Positions 9,684 through 19,014 of a stretch of 64,000 nucleotides of DNA are shown here, piece after piece. Position 1 is the first letter of the stretch; each line of letters starts with the position of its first letter. The notes beneath the pieces were generated by a model. It ran no database searches. It saw only the letters and a program-made list of their open reading frames with translations, and was not told where the DNA came from. The position numbers were made by a program, and so were the translations under genes. This stretch comes from Bacteroidia bacterium (GTDB taxonomy: Bacteria; Bacteroidota; Bacteroidia; 2-12-FULL-35-15): positions 303,426-367,425 of the forward strand of contig JAURXZ010000008.1 of assembly GCA_030654175.1 (NCBI GenBank), in the 5' to 3' direction.

Positions 9684-9765
9684 AGTCGAGAAAGGTGCGT
9701 TAGCTTTAATAAGAAGTGTTGTTATTCTTTTATATAAAATATTAAACAGGCTCATAATTTTAAGA
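9684..9765. repeat. Right-hand fragment of the CTCGACAAG repeat family
   Basis: Begins GTCGAGAAAGGTGCGTTAGC and continues through AATAAG, GTTATTCTTTTATATAAAAT and GG.TC. This is the same right flank as the copies at 55535-55620 and 61330-61400. The palindromic core and left flank are missing. It lies between the riboswitch terminator and the methyltransferase gene. Confidence 0.75.
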
Positions 9766-9789
9766 GTTGCAATTGCAAAGAAAATTAAA

Positions 9790-10548
9790 ATGAATACACT
9801 AAACCGTTTTAGCAGCAGAGTAGATAATTACATCAAGTATCGTCCTGATTATCCCCGTGAAGTAATTGCTTTTTTAAAACAGGAAGGAATACTTACCCCC
9901 GATAGTGTAATTGCCGATATTGGTTCCGGCACAGGTATCTCCTCTAAATTGTTTTTAAAAGAAGGAAATGTGGTGTATGGTGTTGAACCTAACAAAGAGA
10001 TGCGTGATGCAGCACAAAGAATATTAACGGAGTATACAAATTTCTGCAGCATTAATGGGACTGCCGAAATCACCATGTTGCCAACCGATGATATTGATCT
10101 TATTATTGCCGGACAAGCATTTCATTGGTTTGACAAAGAAAAAAGCAAAGCTGAATTCAAACGTATTCTGAAACTGAATGGAATTGTAGTTTTGATGTGG
10201 AACGACAGAAGAACAGATAGCACGCCATTTTTGAGAGCATACGAAGATTTTATCAAATTATTTGCTACTGATTATAATGAAGTGAATCATAAAAATATAG
10301 ATGAAAATGTATTCAATGATTTTTTTGGAGAAGCAAATTATGCATTAGAATCATTTGATAATTATCAGTATTTCGATTATGAAGGTTTAAAAGGAAGGGT
10401 GCTTTCTTCCTCTTATATGCCTGAGGAAGGCCATAAAGATTTTAATTTCATGATGTCGGTATTGAAAAAAATATTTAACCGTTTTCAGGACAGGGGAAAA
10501 GTAACATTAGAGTACGATACAAAAATATATTACGGAAAATTAAATTAA
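9790..10548 (+). CDS. Class I SAM-dependent methyltransferase
   Basis: A 252-residue cytoplasmic protein of the Methyltransf_11/25 type. The SAM-binding motif I is clear (ADIGSGTGISSKLF, about residues 42-55), followed by motif II acidic VEPNKEM and a GQAFHWFD motif near residue 110. The FHWF block is common in the trans-aconitate/UbiE-like branch, but substrate is not predictable. It is the first gene after the SAM-I riboswitch and 72 bases ahead of metH, so it is probably co-regulated by SAM level. Recycling or using SAM would be consistent with this, but that is inference. Confidence 0.85.
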   Translation: MNTLNRFSSRVDNYIKYRPDYPREVIAFLKQEGILTPDSVIADIGSGTGISSKLFLKEGNVVYGVEPNKEMRDAAQRILTEYTNFCSINGTAEITMLPTDDIDLIIAGQAFHWFDKEKSKAEFKRILKLNGIVVLMWNDRRTDSTPFLRAYEDFIKLFATDYNEVNHKNIDENVFNDFFGEANYALESFDNYQYFDYEGLKGRVLSSSYMPEEGHKDFNFMMSVLKKIFNRFQDRGKVTLEYDTKIYYGKLN

Positions 10549-10553
10549 AAAAT

Positions 10554-10610
10554 ACCTCACCCCGTCCTCTCGGACACCCCTCTCCAATTGGAGAGGGGAA
10601 GGGGTGAGGT
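10554..10610. repeat. Palindromic interspersed repeat (CCTCACCCC type) upstream of metH
   Basis: Outer arms ACCTCACCCC (10554-10563) and GGGGTGAGGT (10601-10610) enclose an inner hairpin CCCCTCTCC-AATT-GGAGAGGGG. The element fills nearly the whole 72-base gap between the methyltransferase stop and the metH start. Its 3' arm holds the only SD-like bases (TGAGGT) ahead of metH. Confidence 0.85.
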
Positions 10611-10620
10611 CAGCGAAATT

Positions 10621-13600
10621 ATGACAGACATTAGAAAAGAATTAGAAAAACGAGTTTTAGTAATTGATGGTGCAATGGGCACCATGATCCAGCAATACAA
10701 TCTTGAAGAAAAAGATTATCGCGGAAAACGCTTTGCCGATTTTCATAAAGATCTGAAAGGCAATAACGACTTGCTTTCCATCACTCAACCACATATTATA
10801 AAAGCCATCCATAAAGAATATTTGAAGGCTGGCGCTGATATAATCGAAACCAATACATTTAGCGGAACTACTATTGGTATGGCCGATTACGACATGCAGG
10901 ATCTGGCGTATGAGTTAAATTACGAATCCGCTAAAATTGCGAAAGAGGCGATACAGGAGTTCTATAAAGAGTTTCCGGAGTTTGCTTCTATTCCAAAATT
11001 TGTTGCCGGTGCGATAGGGCCCACTAACCGTACACTTTCATTATCACCAAATGTAAATGATCCCGGCTTTCGTGCTGTTACGTTTGATGAAATGGTAGTT
11101 GCCTATACCGAACAGGTAAAAGGATTGATAGATGGTGGTGCTGACCTGTTATTGATTGAAACTATTTTTGATACGCTCAATGCAAAAGCGGCCTTATTCG
11201 CCATTCAAAATTATTGCGAAAAGATAGACAGGAAAATGCCGATAATGGTTTCAGGTACTATCACTGATGCCAGTGGAAGAACATTATCAGGACAAACTAC
11301 AGAAGCATTTTTAAATTCTGTTTCGCATGTGGATCTTTTAAGTGTTGGCTTGAACTGTGCGCTGGGAGCAAAGGACATGCGTCCTTACCTGGAAGAGCTT
11401 TCTTCCAAATCATCTTTTTATGTGAGTGCTTACCCTAATGCAGGATTGCCAAATCAGTTCGGAGAATATGATGAAGATGCTCACACCATGGGACATCAGA
11501 TCGAAGATTTTTTACAGGCAGGATTTATAAATATTGTTGGTGGTTGTTGTGGAACAACTCCTGCTCACATTCAGCGTATTGCTGAATTAGCAAAGTTGGC
11601 CACACCACGTAAAAGGCCAAAAGCCGATACATTGATGCACCTGAGCGGATTAGAGCCTTTTACGCTTACTCCGGAAAGTAATTTTATAAATGTTGGCGAG
11701 CGTACAAATGTTACGGGCTCAAAAAAATTCCTTCGTTTGATCAATGAAGGAAATTACGAAGAAGCCCTTTCTATTGCAAAAGATCAGGTGGATGGTGGCG
11801 CCCAGGTGATCGATGTGAACATGGATGAAGGGATGTTGGATGGCGAAGCAGCCATGACAAAGTTCTTAAATCTGATCGCTGCAGAACCGGATATCTCCAG
11901 GGTGCCTATCATGATAGACTCGTCTAAATGGAGCGTAATTGAAGCAGGTTTAAAATGTGTACAGGGGAAAGCAATTGTAAATTCTATTTCTTTGAAAGAA
12001 GGGGAAGAAAAATTTATTGAATGTGCTCATAAAGTAAAACAATATGGTGCTGCTGTAATTGTGATGGCATTTGATGAAACAGGACAAGCGGATACCTTAC
12101 AACGAAGAAAAGATATTTGTAAACGTGCCTATGATATTTTAGTGGACAAGGTAGGTTTCCCGCCACAGGATATTATTTTCGATCCCAATATTTTTCCGGT
12201 TGCAACCGGAATGGAAGAGCATCGTTTGAATGCACTTGATTTTTTTAACTCTACAAAATGGATCAAAGAAAATTTACCGTATGCAAAAGTAAGTGGAGGC
12301 GTAAGTAATGTTTCTTTTTCTTTCCGTGGTAATGATCATGTGCGTGAAGCCATACATGGTGCATTTTTATACCATGCAGTAAAAGCAGGAATGGATATGG
12401 GCATCGTAAACCCTGCGCAATTGCAGGTGTATGACGATATCGATAAAAAATTACTGGAGCTTGTTGAAGATGTGTTATTGAACAGGAGAGACGATGCCAC
12501 CGAACGATTGGTGGATCATGCCGAATCATTAAAAGGCATTACCAAGGAAAAAACAGAGAAAGATGAAGCATGGCGTAAAGGCACTGTTGAAGAACGTTTA
12601 AGCTATGCCTTGGTAAAAGGTTTGGTTGAACATATTGATGTGGATACGGAAGAAGCACGATTAAAGCTTGGCCGTCCTTTACACGTTATTGAAGGTCCTT
12701 TGATGGATGGAATGAATGTGGTGGGTGATCTATTCGGAAGTGGAAAAATGTTTTTACCACAAGTGGTGAAAAGCGCACGTGTGATGAAAAAAGCCGTTGC
12801 ATACTTAGAACCTTATCTGCAAGCCGAAAAGGAAGCAAATAAATTAGCCGGTATTGTTGGTGATGGCCGACAAAATGCTGGAAAGATACTAATGGCAACT
12901 GTTAAGGGCGATGTGCATGATATTGGAAAAAACATTGTTGGTGTAGTATTAGCTTGTAACAATTACGAGATCATCGATTTAGGCGTAATGGTTTCTGCAG
13001 ATAAAATTTTGGAAGAAGCAAAAAAACAAAATGTAGATATCATTGGTTTAAGTGGCTTGATAACACCATCACTTGATGAGATGGTACACGTTGCAAAAGA
13101 AATGGAACGCTTAGGCTTTAAAACGCCTTTGCTGATAGGTGGTGCTACCACTTCAAAAGTACATACTGCTGTGAAGGTCGCTCAACATTATTCAGGGCCG
13201 GTGGTGCATGTGAATGATGCCAGTAAATCGGTACCTGTTGCGAGTAGTTTAATTTCAAATGAATTGCGTGATGCCTTCATGATCGAAGTGACGAAAGATT
13301 ACGACAGGGTGCGGGAACAAAATAAAAATGCACAATCACAGAATAAATTTATTTCGATTGAAGAGGCCCGTGCAAATAGATTTCCGATCGACTGGAATAA
13401 AACAGAAATTGTAAAACCAACATTTATCGGTAACAAAGTATTTGATAATTATCCATTAGCAGAGCTTGTTGAATTCATCGACTGGACACCTTTTTTCATC
13501 TCCTGGGAAATGAAAGGATCCTATCCTAAAATTTTGAAAGACCCTACCCGTGGGGAAGAAGCGAGTAAGTTATTTGCCGATGCACAAAAAATGCTTAAAA

Positions 13601-14325
13601 AGATCATTGATGAAAAATGGTTGACAGCAAATGCAGTTATTGGTATTTATCCTGCAAATGCAGTAGGGGATGATATACAACTCACAACAGAAGCAGGAAA
13701 CGTGATGTTTCATACCTTACGCCAACAAACAAAAAAACCTGCAGGGCAATACAATATAGCATTGTCGGATTTTATTTTACCAAAATCCGAAATCCAAAAT
13801 CCAAAATCTTCTTCTGATTATATTGGGCTCTTCGCACTATCAACAGGTTTCGGAATTGATGAACATGTGGCTCGTTTTGAGGCTGACCATGATGATTATT
13901 CTGCAATTATGTTAAAAGCATTAGCAGATAGGTTGGCAGAAGCATTTGCAGAAGTGATGCACAAAAAAGTGCGTAAAGAATTCTGGGGATATGCAAAAGC
14001 AGAGGATCTGAAAAATGAGGATCTGATAAAAGAAGAATATGCCGGTATTCGCCCGGCTCCCGGTTATCCTGCACAACCCGACCATACCGAAAAACCAACT
14101 ATCTGGAAATTACTGGATGTAGAAAAAAACACAGGAATGATCCTGACAGAAAGTATGGCTATGTTTCCAACTGCCGCTGTGAGTGGTTTATACTTTGCTC
14201 ATCCACAATCACATTATTTTGGAATAGGTAAAATAAAACAAGACCAGGTGGAAGAGTATGCGAAACGAAAAGGGATTACACTAGAAGAAACAGAACGCTG
14301 GCTTGGTCCTAATTTGGCTTATTGA
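10621..14325 (+). CDS. metH: Cobalamin-dependent methionine synthase
   Basis: A full-length 1235-residue MetH, close to the E. coli length, that methylates homocysteine from methyltetrahydrofolate through cobalamin. Domains in order: homocysteine-binding barrel with zinc cysteines in GLNCALGA (~245) and GGCCGTT (~308-309); pterin-binding domain ([12 protein letters not shown] to ~650); cobalamin cap and binding domain with DVHDIGKN (~763-770, the lower-axial His); and a C-terminal SAM-binding reactivation domain with [12 protein letters not shown]. An in-frame tract near residues 1053-1063 ([11 protein letters not shown]) looks derived from a short DNA repeat. The ATG at 10621 is chosen because upstream codons lie within the 10554-10610 palindrome. 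It is under the SAM-I riboswitch. Confidence 0.97.
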   Translation: MTDIRKELEKRVLVIDGAMGTMIQQYNLEEKDYRGKRFADFHKDLKGNNDLLSITQPHIIKAIHKEYLKAGADIIETNTFSGTTIGMADYDMQDLAYELNYESAKIAKEAIQEFYKEFPEFASIPKFVAGAIGPTNRTLSLSPNVNDPGFRAVTFDEMVVAYTEQVKGLIDGGADLLLIETIFDTLNAKAALFAIQNYCEKIDRKMPIMVSGTITDASGRTLSGQTTEAFLNSVSHVDLLSVGLNCALGAKDMRPYLEELSSKSSFYVSAYPNAGLPNQFGEYDEDAHTMGHQIEDFLQAGFINIVGGCCGTTPAHIQRIAELAKLATPRKRPKADTLMHLSGLEPFTLTPESNFINVGERTNVTGSKKFLRLINEGNYEEALSIAKDQVDGGAQVIDVNMDEGMLDGEAAMTKFLNLIAAEPDISRVPIMIDSSKWSVIEAGLKCVQGKAIVNSISLKEGEEKFIECAHKVKQYGAAVIVMAFDETGQADTLQRRKDICKRAYDILVDKVGFPPQDIIFDPNIFPVATGMEEHRLNALDFFNSTKWIKENLPYAKVSGGVSNVSFSFRGNDHVREAIHGAFLYHAVKAGMDMGIVNPAQLQVYDDIDKKLLELVEDVLLNRRDDATERLVDHAESLKGITKEKTEKDEAWRKGTVEERLSYALVKGLVEHIDVDTEEARLKLGRPLHVIEGPLMDGMNVVGDLFGSGKMFLPQVVKSARVMKKAVAYLEPYLQAEKEANKLAGIVGDGRQNAGKILMATVKGDVHDIGKNIVGVVLACNNYEIIDLGVMVSADKILEEAKKQNVDIIGLSGLITPSLDEMVHVAKEMERLGFKTPLLIGGATTSKVHTAVKVAQHYSGPVVHVNDASKSVPVASSLISNELRDAFMIEVTKDYDRVREQNKNAQSQNKFISIEEARANRFPIDWNKTEIVKPTFIGNKVFDNYPLAELVEFIDWTPFFISWEMKGSYPKILKDPTRGEEASKLFADAQKMLKKIIDEKWLTANAVIGIYPANAVGDDIQLTTEAGNVMFHTLRQQTKKPAGQYNIALSDFILPKSEIQNPKSSSDYIGLFALSTGFGIDEHVARFEADHDDYSAIMLKALADRLAEAFAEVMHKKVRKEFWGYAKAEDLKNEDLIKEEYAGIRPAPGYPAQPDHTEKPTIWKLLDVEKNTGMILTESMAMFPTAAVSGLYFAHPQSHYFGIGKIKQDQVEEYAKRKGITLEETERWLGPNLAY

Positions 14326-14368
14326 TTTATTTCTTGATAGAATATCATTAGTAATGGACAAAATATTG

Positions 14369-14458
14369 CCGCTAATTACGAGATAAACGCAATCAGTAGC
14401 TTATACAAACCACATAAGACATATAAGCGCACCTAGTTGCTCTTATGCCTGTTAGCGG
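14369..14458. repeat. Long imperfect hairpin resembling a cassette recombination site
   Basis: Outer arms CCGCTAA (14369-14375) and TTAGCGG (14452-14458). Moving inward there are matching blocks ATAA, GCAA and GCTTATA, separated by unpaired bases, around a central loop near 14405-14420. The staggered arms with bulges recall integron attC sites, but the outer heptamers do not match the attC core consensus exactly. It lies just upstream of the FG-GAP protein gene. Confidence 0.6.
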
Positions 14459-14525
14459 TCATTGTAAGACATCATCGAGGGTACTAATTGAAAGAGAAAT
14501 TAACAAAAATAAAAAATCAAAACGC

Positions 14526-16850
14526 ATGAAAAAACAACTAATAAGACTCAACATTTTTTTTCTTTTTAATTTTTTCTTTTTTGCTGTTATTGCTCAACCC
14601 ACCATCACCTCATTTTTTCCAGCCTCTGGTCCGATTGGCACTGTGGTAATCATCACAGGCGCCAACTTTAATACATCCCCTACAAATAATATTGTATTCT
14701 TTGGTGCTACCAAAGCTATTGTAAATACAGCAACAACAACAAGTTTAAACGTTACTGTTCCTATAGGTGCAAACTACAAGTATATTTCTGTAACCGATCT
14801 CACAACAGGATTAACTTCTTATTCAGCTAAACCGTTTATCGTTACATTTACATCTACTTGTGGGGGTGGTGGAATTAATACTAGTGCATTTGATTCAAAG
14901 ATTGATTTTGCAAGAGGTAATTCTTATGGAGATGCTAGTGTTGCTTTAAGTGATTTGAATGGAGATGGAAAACCAGATCTAGTAGTAATCAATCAAAATA
15001 ATAACACCTTTTCAGTATTAAAGAACACAAGTACTAGCGGAATAATTTCCTTTGCTCAGCATGTGGATTTTGCAACTGGAAATAATCCTAATAGCCTTGC
15101 TATAGGTGATTTGGATGGAGACGGAAAACCTGACTTAGTCGCAACCAATAGTGGTGATAATACATTTTCTATATTAAGAAATACAAGTACCATCGGAATA
15201 ATTTCCTTTGCTTCGAAAATAGATTATGTTAGTGGATCAAGCCCTTGGTGTGTTTCATTAGGAGATATAGATGGAGATGGAAAGACGGATTTAGCTATAG
15301 TTAATAATAGTTCCAATTCTATGGCAATAATAAGAAACACAAGTACAAGCGGAATCATTTCCTTTGACCCGAAAGTGGATTTTACAACTGGATCGGGCCC
15401 TTTGAGTCTTGCAATAGGCGATTTGGATGGAGACGGAAAACCCGATTTAGCAGTAACTAATCAAGGTTCTAATACTGTTTCAGTATTAAAAAACACAAGT
15501 GTAAGCGGAACTTTTGCTTTTGCTTCAAAAGCGGATTTTGCAACTGCAAATTCAACTGCAAGCATTGCTATAAGTGATTTGGATGGGGATGGTAAACCAG
15601 ATCTTGCAGTGGCAAATTATGACTCAGTTTTTGTATTAATAAACGCAAGTATTAGTGGAACAATTTCCTTTGCGGCAAATGTGGGTTTTGCAACAGGAAG
15701 CAATTCCGGTAGCCTTGCAATAGGCGATTTGAATGGAGACGGTAAGCCGGAAATTGCTGTGTCGGGAACTAATATTAACAATGTAGTTCATGTATTAGAA
15801 AATACAAGTGCTAACGGGGCAACTAATTTTGACTTGAATATAGATTATGCAACGGGATCTTATCCCATTGGAGTTTCAATATGCGATTTGGATGGAGATG
15901 GAAGGGCTGATCTTGAAGTAGGGAATGCTTGGGACTATACAGTATCGGTATTTCGGAATAAAGCATTTGCTGAGCCTCCTGCAATTTGCATGGTTACAGT
16001 AGATAGCGCATCCATAAATAATATTATTTATTGGGATAAAACGCTTTATAGTAATGTCGATTCATTTATTGTCTACCGCGAAACAATTTCAAATAGTTAC
16101 AAAAAAATTGGGGCAGTTCAGAGGGATTCATTGAGTATGTTGATAGATACAGTAAGACATTTGTATTTTCCATTTACCGGAGATCCTAATACCGGAACAT
16201 ACCGTTATAAATTGCAAATACGTGATACCTGTGGAAATTATAGTCTTCTGAGTTCTTATCACAATACTATTTATGTAACACAAACGGGAGGGACTTTCAA
16301 TTGGAACAATTATCAAATAGAAAGTGAAGCGAATCCAATTCCAGAACTGACTTCCTATAATTTATACCGTGATAACAATGGCAATGGTAACTGGTCACTT
16401 GTAAGTGCTGTTTCAGGTTCTCAATTAACTATCAACGACCCTGATTATACCTCTTATCCAAATGCAAGATGGCGTATTGAAACAGTTTGGAGCATCAGTT
16501 GCACACCAACCCGTGCTCTCAACAATTCCCGTTCGAATATTAAAGGGAACATGATAACAAATGGTATACCATCTTCAAATGAACTTTCAATTTTAGTCTC
16601 TATTTATCCAAACCCTTTTTTAGCAAACACAACCATAGGGTATAGGTTAAATAAAAAATCAGATGTAAGTTTGGAAATATATAACGCGCTTGGACAAAAG
16701 GTTGAAACACTTGTAAAAGCAGACCAAACAGTTGGAGAATATAAATACAATTTCAGTGCAAAAGAAAAAGGCTATGGTACGGGAGTGTATTTTTTGAAAA
16801 TCAGTTTAGATGGAAAAGTTTCGGTTAAAAGAATTGTGGAGCTACAATGA
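14526..16850 (+). CDS. Secreted IPT/FG-GAP repeat protein with T9SS sorting domain
   Basis: A 774-residue exported protein. A signal peptide (about 1-23, ending VIAQ) is followed by an IPT/TIG Ig-like domain (PTITSFFPASGPIGTVVIIT, ~24-110). Then come seven FG-GAP/VCBS-type repeats with calcium-binding GDLDGDGKPDL loops (~120-480), two fibronectin-like regions, and a T9SS type A domain (IYPNPFLANTTIGYRL to the end). Such repeats form integrin-like beta-propellers and are usual in surface or secreted proteins; ligand and role are unknown. The in-frame ATG at 14445 is rejected as start because the signal peptide begins at 14526 and the earlier codons overlap the hairpin at 14369-14458. The gene is bracketed by two unusual hairpins. 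Confidence 0.88.
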   Translation: MKKQLIRLNIFFLFNFFFFAVIAQPTITSFFPASGPIGTVVIITGANFNTSPTNNIVFFGATKAIVNTATTTSLNVTVPIGANYKYISVTDLTTGLTSYSAKPFIVTFTSTCGGGGINTSAFDSKIDFARGNSYGDASVALSDLNGDGKPDLVVINQNNNTFSVLKNTSTSGIISFAQHVDFATGNNPNSLAIGDLDGDGKPDLVATNSGDNTFSILRNTSTIGIISFASKIDYVSGSSPWCVSLGDIDGDGKTDLAIVNNSSNSMAIIRNTSTSGIISFDPKVDFTTGSGPLSLAIGDLDGDGKPDLAVTNQGSNTVSVLKNTSVSGTFAFASKADFATANSTASIAISDLDGDGKPDLAVANYDSVFVLINASISGTISFAANVGFATGSNSGSLAIGDLNGDGKPEIAVSGTNINNVVHVLENTSANGATNFDLNIDYATGSYPIGVSICDLDGDGRADLEVGNAWDYTVSVFRNKAFAEPPAICMVTVDSASINNIIYWDKTLYSNVDSFIVYRETISNSYKKIGAVQRDSLSMLIDTVRHLYFPFTGDPNTGTYRYKLQIRDTCGNYSLLSSYHNTIYVTQTGGTFNWNNYQIESEANPIPELTSYNLYRDNNGNGNWSLVSAVSGSQLTINDPDYTSYPNARWRIETVWSISCTPTRALNNSRSNIKGNMITNGIPSSNELSILVSIYPNPFLANTTIGYRLNKKSDVSLEIYNALGQKVETLVKADQTVGEYKYNFSAKEKGYGTGVYFLKISLDGKVSVKRIVELQ

Positions 16851-16995
16851 AGTACTATATCATGTGTTAACGAAATGTGTTTATAGACTTTTAGACTACG
16901 GTGTTTTGAATTTAAAATAAATAAGTTTTCATTTACGACTGTGTTTTTTTACAAACTATGTATTGCGATCGCTATTTAAAGGAAATAAGAAACAA

Positions 16996-17126
16996 CCAAC
17001 CGCTAACATTGGTTATGCAATAAGCTGGCATTTTAGTACATTTAGTGTGCGTCTTTTTAAGTAAGCATTTGTCTCTGCGGACAAATACTTCTTCGTAAAT
17101 CCTCTAATCGCATAGCCGCTGGTTGG
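16996..17126. repeat. Second long hairpin flanking the FG-GAP gene
   Basis: Arms CCAACC...TATGCAATAAG (16996-17023) and CTAATCGCATA...GGTTGG (17104-17126) are inverted relatives of each other. The left arm contains ACCGCTAAC, the same motif that forms the outer arm of the 14369-14458 hairpin. The interior holds a smaller hairpin, TTGTC-TCTGCG-GACAA. It fills most of the 314-base gap before the ion-channel gene. Confidence 0.55.
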
Positions 17127-17164
17127 AACATCACTTAGCTAATAAAAAAAACAAAAACAAAAAA

Positions 17165-18121
17165 ATGAAAAAAATATTTGCTTTTTTTTTCTTAATTATT
17201 TTCTATTCTTCCTTCGCGAAAGCATCCGAGACTCCGGATACCGTTTCTGTAGGGGTTTATATTAACAGCATACATGATATTGATTTCGCGGATAAGCAAT
17301 ATACAATTAACCTTTGGTTATGGTTAAAATATAAAAACCCGGATTTTGATTTCTCTAAGTACCTGGAAGTACCAATGGCAAAAACTGTTGATAAATCGTT
17401 CTATACGGTAGATACATTAGATGATGGCAGAATATACATGTTGATGAAATTGCAATGTGTAATGAAGGATTCATGGAAAATACAAAACTTTCCTTTTGAC
17501 CGTCAGAAATTAAGATTTACAATAGAAAATTCACAATATGATAAAGATGATCTGCTTTTTGCGGAAGATACTGTTGGTAACCATTATTCGAAGTGGACCA
17601 CTTCAGGTTGGAAAGTAATTGCTGATAGCTTTAGAATTAGCACAGGCATAAAGAAATATGAGACCGCTTTTGGTGAGCCTGTTTTAACGAAACCAATTTC
17701 TGAATTCAGCAATTTTAAAGTTCAAATAGTGATAGAGCGGGATTCCTGGTGGTTGTTCATGAAGTTATTTATTGGAATGTATATTTCTTTCTTGTTGGCT
17801 TTTCTTTGCTTTTTTATCCATAGAGATAGTATCGACTCACGTTTTAGCTTAAGTGTAGGTGCCTTATTTGCTGCCATTGGAAATAAATATGTTGTGGATT
17901 CTTCGCTACCTGAATCCACCTCTTTTACTTTAGTGGATACACTGCATGGCCTTACCTTGTGTTTTATTTTTGTATCCGTTGCATGTTCTGCCTTTACATT
18001 GAGGCTTGTTAAAACAAACCGCATTGAGCAATCACAGCGATTTGATAAAAGGGCGTCCTATATTATGCTGGCGATCTATCTTATTTTAAATGGCTGGTTT
18101 ATTTATAAAGCGAATTATTAG
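17165..18121 (+). CDS. Pentameric ligand-gated ion channel (Cys-loop superfamily) homologue
   Basis: A 318-residue protein with the layout of bacterial pLGICs such as GLIC. It has a signal peptide (~1-20), then an extracellular beta-sandwich with the Pro-loop hallmark (W104 and FPFDRQ at 109-114; the loop cysteines are absent, as in bacterial members), then four membrane helices: M1 ~194-217, M2 ~226-246, M3 ~255-281, M4 ~299-315. Gapless comparison from memory with GLIC M2 places Asp224 at -2', Ser at 2', Phe at 9' and Asp at 19', ending in the shared LP turn. An acidic -2' ring suggests cation selectivity (inference). Ligand unknown. The start is the ATG opening MKKIFAFFF; the in-frame ATG at 17123 would place a basic stretch before the signal peptide. 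A YceI gene follows after 68 bases. Confidence 0.87.
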   Translation: MKKIFAFFFLIIFYSSFAKASETPDTVSVGVYINSIHDIDFADKQYTINLWLWLKYKNPDFDFSKYLEVPMAKTVDKSFYTVDTLDDGRIYMLMKLQCVMKDSWKIQNFPFDRQKLRFTIENSQYDKDDLLFAEDTVGNHYSKWTTSGWKVIADSFRISTGIKKYETAFGEPVLTKPISEFSNFKVQIVIERDSWWLFMKLFIGMYISFLLAFLCFFIHRDSIDSRFSLSVGALFAAIGNKYVVDSSLPESTSFTLVDTLHGLTLCFIFVSVACSAFTLRLVKTNRIEQSQRFDKRASYIMLAIYLILNGWFIYKANY

Positions 18122-18189
18122 TCCGGGCTTGGACCTTAATAACCTATTGATTTATTTATTATATTTGATAGTATATCTTTTGAAAAATA

Positions 18190-18753
18190 ATGAAAAAAAT
18201 TGTATTGGTTTTATTAGTATCGGTTTGCCTTTTGGTGCAATCATTCACTTTTTTGAAAAAAGGCGAACTGTTTGTTTCTAATGATGGTATTGTGAGATTT
18301 ACCACAAAGGGGCCTTTTGGGACCATTGTAGCTCAATCAAAGAAATTGACCGGTACTTTTGATGCTTCAAAAAAAATATTTGCCTTTTCAATTCCTATTT
18401 CTTCTTTCCAGGGTTTCGCCAATCCATTGCAGAAAACACATTTTAATGAAAAGTATATGGAATCAGATAAAATTCCGATGGCTACTTTTAAGGGAAAGGT
18501 AATAGAAGAGCTTGATTTTGCTACCTCGGGTGTTTACCCTATTCGTGCAAAAGGTTCCATGACCATACATGGTGTGGAAAAAGAAATAATTGTAAAATCG
18601 AGAATGACCATTAAAGCCGGTCAAATTACAGTTGAGTCTGTTTTTAATGTTCTTTTGGCGGACTATAACATAAAAATTCCAACCATTGTTAATCAGAAAG
18701 TAAAAGATGATATAGCCATTGAAGTAAAGCTGGAAATGTCTCCCGAAAAATAA
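18190..18753 (+). CDS. YceI-family periplasmic protein
   Basis: A 187-residue protein with an N-terminal signal peptide (MKKIVLVLLVSVCLLVQS). It shows YceI/lipocalin-like beta-barrel features: KLTGTFDASKKIFAFSIPISSF, MESDKIPMATFKGKV and a GSMTIHGVEKEI strand, where the family usually has LTIHGVTK. YceI proteins bind isoprenoid-like lipids in the periplasm; the ligand here is unknown. It probably shares a transcript with the ion-channel gene upstream. A second, cytoplasmic-looking YceI paralogue is at 57943. Confidence 0.88.
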   Translation: MKKIVLVLLVSVCLLVQSFTFLKKGELFVSNDGIVRFTTKGPFGTIVAQSKKLTGTFDASKKIFAFSIPISSFQGFANPLQKTHFNEKYMESDKIPMATFKGKVIEELDFATSGVYPIRAKGSMTIHGVEKEIIVKSRMTIKAGQITVESVFNVLLADYNIKIPTIVNQKVKDDIAIEVKLEMSPEK

Positions 18754-18788
18754 TTCCATTATTATTTTTATTGATTTTTAAGATCCAA

Positions 18789-18935
18789 AGCGAAAGCGCG
18801 TATTTAACTGTAATGCCGCGTTAGGGATTGCAACGTAAATCCTTCCTTGCCGCCAATAGGCGGTAAGGAAGATTGAAGTGTAAAGCCCGCCAATTCCTTT
18901 TAGAATTGGAACGCCCAAATGAACATCCTCTCCAA
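18789..18935. repeat. Probable interspersed repeat with two small hairpins
   Basis: Contains CTTCCTTGCCGCC (18842-18854) opposite GGCGGTAAGGAAG (18859-18871) with one mismatch, then a CCAATTC/GAATTGG hairpin near 18890-18910. G/C content is well above its surroundings. It lies between the YceI gene and the sensor gene and may also act as a terminator, though there is no T-run. Confidence 0.5.
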
Positions 18936-19014
18936 TATTTTATTACTCTAGCTCAGGTTATTGCATATTGATTTAAAGACCGAATTTAACCTCAAAAAAT
19001 AGTATATTAGCATC

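Noticed and set aside
10588-10620. N-terminal extension of metH
   Set aside because: These codons lie in the palindromic repeat; MetH homology begins after the ATG at 10621.
14369-17126. A functional integron
   Set aside because: No integrase gene, no tandem cassette array and imperfect core motifs; only a site-like resemblance is claimed.
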